A stretch of DNA of 64,000 nucleotides from Bacteroidia bacterium. GTDB lineage: Bacteria > Bacteroidota > Bacteroidia > Chitinophagales > Chitinophagaceae. The translations under genes and the position numbers were made by a program. Position 1 is the stretch's first letter. Every line of letters begins with the position of its first letter. Below, in pieces: positions 59,509 through 64,000 of this stretch. The stretch lies in assembly GCA_030429205.1 (NCBI GenBank), contig JAUICZ010000001.1:1478806-1542805 (forward strand), given 5' to 3'. Below the pieces are notes generated by a model. That model made no database searches and was not told the DNA's origin. It saw nothing but the letters and a program-made list of their open reading frames with translations.

Positions 59509-59676
59509 TTAAATATTCACGGCCAATACCACACAAGTGACAATGGCAACGAACAATAATATTTTTGTGGTGGTGTCTTTACGGGTTACAGCCTTAGCTT
59601 TTTGTGTAGCGGTAGCTTTTGCAGACTTTACTTCTGCTACTGGCTGTGCGTGTACGAAATTTGTTGTGTAAGACAT
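59509..59676 (-). CDS. Micro-membrane-protein 3 (55 aa)
   Basis: ATG at 59676: MSYTTNFVHAQPVAEVKSAK, an Ala/Lys/Thr-rich basic linker (ATATQKAKAVTRKD), then TTTKILLFVAIVTCVVLAVNI as C-terminal helix. The AQP motif and LAVNI end match paralogue 2. A longer start at 59733 lies inside the -7 region and is unlikely. Function unknown; the tail-anchored topology with a basic stem is shared. Confidence 0.68.
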   Translation of the reverse strand: MSYTTNFVHAQPVAEVKSAKATATQKAKAVTRKDTTTKILLFVAIVTCVVLAVNI

Positions 59677-59730
59677 GTGTGTGTTTTTTTTTGTTTTGAA
59701 ACGCCGGAGCATCTCTGTGTTTTGTTGACA

Positions 59731-59763
59731 CAAATATGCAACACGAAGAGGCCCGTTTCCAAA
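59731..59763 (-). promoter_or_regulatory. Promoter of micro-protein 3: TTTGGAA and GCATATTTGT
   Basis: TTTG-N21-CATATTTG on the minus strand, same elements and spacing as before micro-protein 2, followed by TGTCAAC (TATTGTCAAAC in the other copy). Confidence 0.6.
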
Positions 59764-59791
59764 TATTTGACAAGGCTTAACTTCTGCAGTT

Positions 59792-59804
59792 GTTAACGGT
59801 TAAC
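59792..59804. promoter_or_regulatory. Palindrome GTTAACGGTTAAC, copy 2
   Basis: Identical to copy 1; extends to TTGTTAACGGTTAACAA. It lies between micro-protein 3 (minus) and the divergent gene at 59851 and could control both. Confidence 0.55.
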
Positions 59805-59850
59805 AAACGAATAAGAAATGTACCTTTATATTATTGTTTAAATACTACTC

Positions 59851-60174
59851 ATGAAAAAAGCATTCTTTAGTTTGTGTTTGTTAGTGTCTGCCCAGTTGGC
59901 TTATGCCCAGGGTGATGAAGTTTCTGTCCTTAAAGTTTACCCGGATACTGCCAATACTTATGTAAATGTGTATGTAACATTCGAGCAGCCTACAGATTTT
60001 TCTATCATAATGGTTTCCAGAGTGTGGACAGAAGCAAAGGAGTTAAAAGAGCATGCAAAAGAGAGCTATCAAAAGAAAATTGACGTGCATAACCTGCCTG
60101 AAGGGAAGTATAGTTTCTTTTTAGAGTATGACGGACATACAGAACGAAAGGACTTTGTGATAAAACATAAGTAA
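59851..60174 (+). CDS. Small secreted protein resembling a lone T9SS sorting-type domain
   Basis: 107-aa protein: signal peptide (ending AYAQ) followed directly by an 87-residue beta domain with the rhythm of a T9SS type A domain: VLKVYPDTANTYVNVYVTFE, then KKIDVHNLPEGKYSFFLEYDG and a C-terminal KDFVIKHK. No cargo domain is present. It may be a small secreted protein in its own right, or a DUF3244-like domain. Divergent from the micro-protein cluster and sharing its GTTAAC site. Confidence 0.6.
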   Translation: MKKAFFSLCLLVSAQLAYAQGDEVSVLKVYPDTANTYVNVYVTFEQPTDFSIIMVSRVWTEAKELKEHAKESYQKKIDVHNLPEGKYSFFLEYDGHTERKDFVIKHK

Positions 60175-60261
60175 GCTCCAGTGTTAAAACTACCTTAAGT
60201 ATTGAGTGCAATTTCCTGACTTGGCATATTTATTATATTATAGCCGATCAAGGATATAATC

Positions 60262-61389
60262 ATGGAAGATTTAGTGAGCATCAGGAAGTATTTACACCAA
60301 CATCCTGAATTATCGAAAGAAGAACGCGAGACCCAGAAGTACGTATTGGGTTTGCTGAAAGAATTAGATATAGACGAAGTACATCCGGTAGCATCTACGG
60401 GCATTTTCTTAAAATTCAAAGGACAAGCTCCCGGAAAGAACATAATGTTCAGAGGGGATATGGATGCCCTTCCTATTGAAGAGGTGAATGATTTTGATCA
60501 TCGATCACAATCTAAAGGTGTATCGCACAAGTGCGGGCACGACGGACATACTACAATTATGCTGGGGCTGGCAAGGCATTACTCCTTACAAAGACCTGAG
60601 AGCGGAGATGTATATATAATTTTTCAACCGGCTGAAGAAATTGGTTGGGGGGCAGCAAAAGTAGAAGAGAGTGGTATTCTTAAAGACAGGAATATCGATA
60701 TGGTGCTATCTCTGCACAATGTACCAGGCTATGCACTCAACAAAGTGGTTTGCAGGGAAGGTAGTTTTACTCCTGCTGTTACTACTCTTATTGCTTCTTT
60801 CGTTGGATATACATCTCATGCTGCAGAGCCGTGGAATGGTCGAAACCCAGCTGCTGCAATGAGTGAGTATTTATTGTCTGCGCTGCAACATAACGAGGAG
60901 AAAAAAGACACACACGAATTTGTAACGATTACACCTGTGTATACAGAAATGGGAGAAATTGCATACGGTACTTCTGCAGGAGAAGGGTCGGTGCATTTAA
61001 CCATAAGAGCTGATAGTAGCGAAAAGCTGGAAAGAGTTTTAAATGATATTATGCAACAGGGCAAGCAGTTTGCACAAAAGCATGACTTGAAAGTAGTATA
61101 TAGAGAACAGGAACGGTTCGAGTCGAACCAGAATGCAAAAGAAGTAGTAGCGTTGGTAAAGCAAGCGAGCGCAGACTTAGGCTTGGAGTATCACGATAAA
61201 GAGGAACCCTTTAGATGGGGAGAAGATTTTGGGCTATATACGCAAAATATAAAAGGCGCAATGTTTGGTTTAGGGTCGGGTGAAGATTGCAAGCCGCTGC
61301 ATCACCCAGCATATGATTTCCCGGATGAGATCATACCATCGGCAATTGATATGTTTATAACGATACAGAAAAAAGCACAAGAAAATTGA
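60262..61389 (+). CDS. M20 family amidohydrolase
   Basis: 375-aa metallo-amidohydrolase of the M20D/HipO type (N-acyl amino acid or peptide deacylation). Metal and catalytic motifs: FRGDMDALPIEE, HKCGHDGHT, FQPAEEIGWGA with the general-base Glu pair, LHNVPGYALNK, and a C-terminal LHHPAYDFPDE His. A dimerisation lid domain lies at ~180-290. The stop codon TGA overlaps the TTG start of alanine racemase (TTGA), so translation of the two is coupled. Substrate not determinable, though linkage to Alr suggests D-amino-acid or cell-wall metabolism. Confidence 0.88.
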   Translation: MEDLVSIRKYLHQHPELSKEERETQKYVLGLLKELDIDEVHPVASTGIFLKFKGQAPGKNIMFRGDMDALPIEEVNDFDHRSQSKGVSHKCGHDGHTTIMLGLARHYSLQRPESGDVYIIFQPAEEIGWGAAKVEESGILKDRNIDMVLSLHNVPGYALNKVVCREGSFTPAVTTLIASFVGYTSHAAEPWNGRNPAAAMSEYLLSALQHNEEKKDTHEFVTITPVYTEMGEIAYGTSAGEGSVHLTIRADSSEKLERVLNDIMQQGKQFAQKHDLKVVYREQERFESNQNAKEVVALVKQASADLGLEYHDKEEPFRWGEDFGLYTQNIKGAMFGLGSGEDCKPLHHPAYDFPDEIIPSAIDMFITIQKKAQEN

Positions 61390-62552
61390 TAGAAGCAACG
61401 AACATCTTTTTAGATAAATCTGCTATGCAGCAGAACTGGGGTTTTCTCAGAGAATACTTTGGCAAGGATATAAAAATCAGTGCAGTTGTAAAAGGTAATG
61501 CGTACGGTCATGGCATATCTAGTTATGTGCCATTGGCAGAGGAGTGCGGTGTTAATCATTTTTCTGTGTTCAATGCCGGTGAGGCTAGAGAAGTGTTTGA
61601 AGTGTCCGGTAAGAAGTCTACCATTATGATCATGGGGGCTATGAGCGACAAGGATATCGTATGGGCTATAGAAAATGATATCGAGTTTTATGTGTTTGAT
61701 ATGGTGCGGTTTGACAGGGCTATAGAAGAAGCAGAGAAGTGCGGTAAGAAAGCTATCATACATATAGAGGCAGAGACAGGGATGTATCGTACTGGTTTTG
61801 ATGTTGTAGAAATGCCAGCTGTTATAGAACGCTTAGAGGCTAATAAAGATAGGATTGTATTTAAAGGATTGTGTATGCATTTTGCAGGTGCAGAGCTGCT
61901 AAGCAATTATGTGAGGTTAAAGCAGCAAAAGATTGTGTTCAGAAAAATTTTAAGACAGTTTAAAAATGCAGGTGTTGAACCGGAGATGGTGCACACCTGT
62001 TGTTCAGCTGCATCGGTACGGTTCCCTGAGATGCGCTACGATATGTTGCGTATAGGTATCATGCAGTATGGTTTCTGGCCAAGTCAGGAGCTGATGGTGG
62101 AGTATATGGTGAAGCAAGAAGAACAGGGCAATGGTCATACATCGCCATTAAAACGCGTCATCAGTTGGGAGAGCAAAGTGATGAGTATAAAAACAGTTCC
62201 GAAGGGTAGCTACATTGGCTATGGCTACACTTACTTTGCTGATAGGGTAACCCAAGTGGCTGTAGTACCTGTAGGTTATGCACATGGTTTTAGCCGTGGT
62301 TTAAGTAACTCTGGTAGGGTGCTCATCAGTGAGTATCGTGTGCCTGTTATTGGTATTGTGAACATGAACTGTATTGCGGTAGATATTACAGATGTGCCCA
62401 ATGTACAGCAGGGAGATAAGGTAACACTCATAGGTATGCAGGGCGATAAAGAAATAAGTGTGGCCTCTTTCGGAGAGATGACCAGCCAGCTTAATTATGA
62501 GTTGCTGACAAGGTTACCATTGAATATTCGCAGAGATGTAATAAACGGCTAG
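61386..62552 (+). CDS. alr: Alanine racemase
   Basis: 388-aa PLP racemase making D-alanine for peptidoglycan. The PLP lysine is Lys36 in AVVKGNAYGHG, the second catalytic Tyr is near 279 in IGYGYTYFAD, and the C-terminal beta domain shows VPVGYAHGFSRGLSN and VIGIVNMNCIAVDITDV, where free-standing Alr usually has CMDQ. The start is TTG, overlapping the upstream stop by four bases (TTGA); no later ATG would keep the complete barrel. Shorter than the MurF-Alr fusions found in some Bacteroidota, i.e. unfused here. Confidence 0.9.
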   Translation: MIEATNIFLDKSAMQQNWGFLREYFGKDIKISAVVKGNAYGHGISSYVPLAEECGVNHFSVFNAGEAREVFEVSGKKSTIMIMGAMSDKDIVWAIENDIEFYVFDMVRFDRAIEEAEKCGKKAIIHIEAETGMYRTGFDVVEMPAVIERLEANKDRIVFKGLCMHFAGAELLSNYVRLKQQKIVFRKILRQFKNAGVEPEMVHTCCSAASVRFPEMRYDMLRIGIMQYGFWPSQELMVEYMVKQEEQGNGHTSPLKRVISWESKVMSIKTVPKGSYIGYGYTYFADRVTQVAVVPVGYAHGFSRGLSNSGRVLISEYRVPVIGIVNMNCIAVDITDVPNVQQGDKVTLIGMQGDKEISVASFGEMTSQLNYELLTRLPLNIRRDVING

Positions 62553-63437
62553 TTACTTTTCGTATGTATAGCTGGCATAAGCCATCATGTTGATGGGCGT
62601 TTCTTTGCCGTCGGTTTTTTTTCTGACTTTTTCCCAGTTACTGTTAAAGTAGTTTCTGTGATAAGTTATGCTGCCTTGTTTATCGTAGTCGTCTGTCATG
62701 CCAATTGCAACAGTGGGGCTTGGGGCAGATTCGGTGCCTTTTCTACCGTTGATCCATTCTGCAGAAATAAAAATACCTTCCCCGGGGTTAATACAATAGC
62801 GGCTGACGTCAACATTTATCCATTCGTTGCCCCTGTTGGCATGCACTACAATGTTAGTGTCGGCTAGTTCCTCACCGGGTAGTTTATCCTCACCAGTTGA
62901 GTAAATGTGTATCCTGAATTCTGTTTGCGGTTGTGCATACTCTGTGACAAATACATGTACCTGATTCAGGATCCCCTGGTTTTCAGCTTTCAGATGCAGG
63001 GCGTACTCGTCTCCATAGTTCCCCATAATACGAGCAGCTAGTTTATCGTGCTTTACCAAAGATTTGTTTGAAATGTTTTTGTCGCCCACCACGTCTTGTT
63101 TAGTCTTAGCAGCGTTTAAAACAGTTGCAGGGGCATTGCTTTGTGTTTTATCCAGTTTGATCAGTATAGAGTTTGGGTTTAGCCTGCTAATAGGTAATCT
63201 ACGCTCCATATACCCCGGGCAATTAAACGAAAAAGTCTTGGCGCTATCTTTATTGACCTCTATAATGAAGTAACCATTTGCATCGCAATAAACAGCGTTA
63301 TTGCTCTGTTCTTCTACTTGCACAATGGCGTATGGTACAGCTTGTAACGATCTGTCCGTTATCTGTCCTTTATAGGTTGTTTGTGCTATGCATGTAAATG
63401 TGTAGAAGCTGAGCAAAATAGCTACCGTGTATCTCAT
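62553..63437 (-). CDS. Exported protein with CarboxypepD-regulatory-like domain
   Basis: 294-aa exported protein (signal MRYTVAILLSFYTFTCIAQ). Residues ~20-105 are a carboxypeptidase-regulatory-like beta-sandwich (YKGQITDRSLQAVPYAIVQV, YCDANGYFIIEV). A second beta domain (~130-294) follows, with LHLKAENQGILNQVHVFVTE and GEGIFISAEWING. The ATG at 63437, four bases after a TATTTTTG box, is preferred to an earlier start. No barrel is present, so it is not a TonB receptor. The stop lies directly against the convergent alr stop. Confidence 0.72.
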   Translation of the reverse strand: MRYTVAILLSFYTFTCIAQTTYKGQITDRSLQAVPYAIVQVEEQSNNAVYCDANGYFIIEVNKDSAKTFSFNCPGYMERRLPISRLNPNSILIKLDKTQSNAPATVLNAAKTKQDVVGDKNISNKSLVKHDKLAARIMGNYGDEYALHLKAENQGILNQVHVFVTEYAQPQTEFRIHIYSTGEDKLPGEELADTNIVVHANRGNEWINVDVSRYCINPGEGIFISAEWINGRKGTESAPSPTVAIGMTDDYDKQGSITYHRNYFNSNWEKVRKKTDGKETPINMMAYASYTYEK

Positions 63438-63441
63438 GTGG

Positions 63442-63449
63442 CAAAAATA
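63442..63449 (-). promoter_or_regulatory. -7 box TATTTTTG, leaderless promoter
   Basis: Perfect TAnnTTTG four bases (CCAC) before the ATG at 63437. Confidence 0.55.
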
Positions 63450-63476
63450 CAAAATGATGTTTGTGAAGTAAGTTCT

Positions 63477-64000
63477 TTAAAAGAAAAGGTCTGCTGCAAT
63501 ATTGTCTGCAAAAAGCTTGCCCTGTTTAGTCAATGTAATAACGTTGTCTTGTAGTACGGCTTGTTTTTTTTCTATGAACCCTGTTGCTAGTTGTTTTATC
63601 TGGCCAGAGTATTCTGCACCCCATTTAGTTTGTACATGGTTAATGTCTAACCCCCAAACAGTTCTCAGAGAGGTCATAATGTATTCGTTAAGGCTTTGCT
63701 CAGGTGTAAGGGTTTCTTCTTCAAAGTTGAGTTTCTTCTCTGTAAGTATGCTTTTCATATACAACGCATTGTTCGCAATGTTCCACTTGCGTATTTCTCC
63801 ATCATAAGCATGAGCAGAGGGCCCAATACCTAAATAAGGTATACCCGTCCAGTAGTTTGTGTTGTGAACCGCTCGGTGTCCCTCTTTTGCAAAGTTGGAT
63901 ATCTCATAATGCTCAAAACCTATTCGTTCAGCTTCATCCATAAGTATCTCAAACTGTTGTGCCGCCTGTGCTGCATCTACAGGAGCTGCTTTTTTATGTG
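63477..64000 (-). CDS. hemW: HemW-like radical-SAM heme chaperone, C-terminal part (cut by window)
   Basis: The frame is open to the right edge: AAPVDAAQAAQQFEILMDEAE..., then GFEHYEISNFAKEGHRAVHN, NYWTGIPYLGIGPSAHAYDG and ...SLNEYIMTSLRTVWGLD, with a C-terminal winged domain ending QGKLFADNIAADLFF. These are the HemN/HemW C-terminal motifs. The ISNFA-x4-xCxHN-type segment and the GIGPSAHSYDG-type motif favour HemW, a heme chaperone, over the true coproporphyrinogen oxidase HemN. The radical-SAM CxxxCxxC lies outside the window. Confidence 0.87.
   Translation of the reverse strand, partial: HKKAAPVDAAQAAQQFEILMDEAERIGFEHYEISNFAKEGHRAVHNTNYWTGIPYLGIGPSAHAYDGEIRKWNIANNALYMKSILTEKKLNFEEETLTPEQSLNEYIMTSLRTVWGLDINHVQTKWGAEYSGQIKQLATGFIEKKQAVLQDNVITLTKQGKLFADNIAADLFF

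Noticed and set aside
58880-59733. Longer starts for the three micro-proteins
   Set aside because: The extra N-terminal residues do not align between paralogues and, in two cases, overlap the shared promoter or T/G-rich leader.

Overview
The window looks like a chromosomal segment of a Bacteroidota bacterium, probably from or near Chitinophagales/Sphingobacteriales. The evidence is lineage-typical: secreted proteins with type IX secretion (T9SS) C-terminal sorting domains, a TonB-dependent receptor, a fused CcoN-CcoO cbb3 oxidase, a split NAD(P) transhydrogenase alpha subunit, many -7 boxes of the TAnnTTTG type, and few Shine-Dalgarno sequences. Base composition is moderately AT-rich throughout. 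I see no prophage, insertion sequence, CRISPR array or integron. The species call is inference.

Layout. 1-10.2 kb: end of a probable ccmE, CcmF-type heme lyase, an EGF-like lipoprotein, an N-acetylmuramoyl-L-alanine amidase divergent from an LptD-like outer-membrane protein, a dihydrolipoamide acyltransferase (E2), a small PH-domain membrane protein and NhaA. 10.2-17.5 kb: a 535-bp intergenic region with one perfect DnaA box, dnaA, a cyclodeaminase-family protein, an O-methyltransferase, tRNA-Pro and tRNA-Ser, a WYL regulator with a GyrI-like partner, a T9SS protein and a threonine aldolase. 17.7-28 kb: a respiratory block with a four-cysteine FNR-type regulator, a hemerythrin-like protein, the copper ATPase CcoI, CcoS (51 aa), CcoNO, CcoQ (52 aa), a mono-heme CcoP, CcoG, CcoH/FixH and a TauE/SafE-like membrane protein. 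28-32.9 kb: a membrane-anchored unknown plus TonB receptor, a lipoprotein, a DUF4345-like protein, a decayed pseudogene and tRNA-Asn. 32.9-39 kb: a glycosyltransferase fusion, an SRPBCC-GyrI protein, RlmN, FabH and FabG. 39-46.5 kb: a BlaI/BlaR1-type pair whose sensor carries about nine repeats, an operator array, an inverted pair of hairpins, an ABC-F ATPase and a lipoprotein. 46.5-54.4 kb: a DsbD-like thioredoxin, a 45-aa membrane protein, a TPR/LuxR-HTH regulator, a dicarboxylate/amino-acid symporter, an AraC-type regulator and a large T9SS protein. 54.6-64 kb: pntAA-pntAB-pntB, a T9SS protein, three paralogous micro-membrane-proteins with duplicated promoters, a stand-alone sorting-domain-like protein, M20 amidohydrolase overlapping alanine racemase, a CarboxypepD-type protein and the 3' part of hemW.

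The clearest working unit is the cbb3 block. The FNR-type regulator is followed by two near-identical palindromes (AACATGA-N6-TCATGTT). One lies before the hemerythrin-like/ccoI unit and one before ccoSNOQPGH. Each sits exactly 41 nt upstream of a TAC-TTT-type -7 box, which suggests one regulator switching on copper delivery, assembly and the oxidase together under low oxygen. CcmF upstream supplies the c-type heme attachment that CcoO and CcoP need.

The least explained parts are the repeat-bearing BlaR1-like sensor (39.1-42.8 kb), the cluster of duplicated micro-proteins with shared GTTAAC palindromes (58.7-59.8 kb), and a gene-free promoter/operator/terminator cassette at 31.75-31.85 kb.
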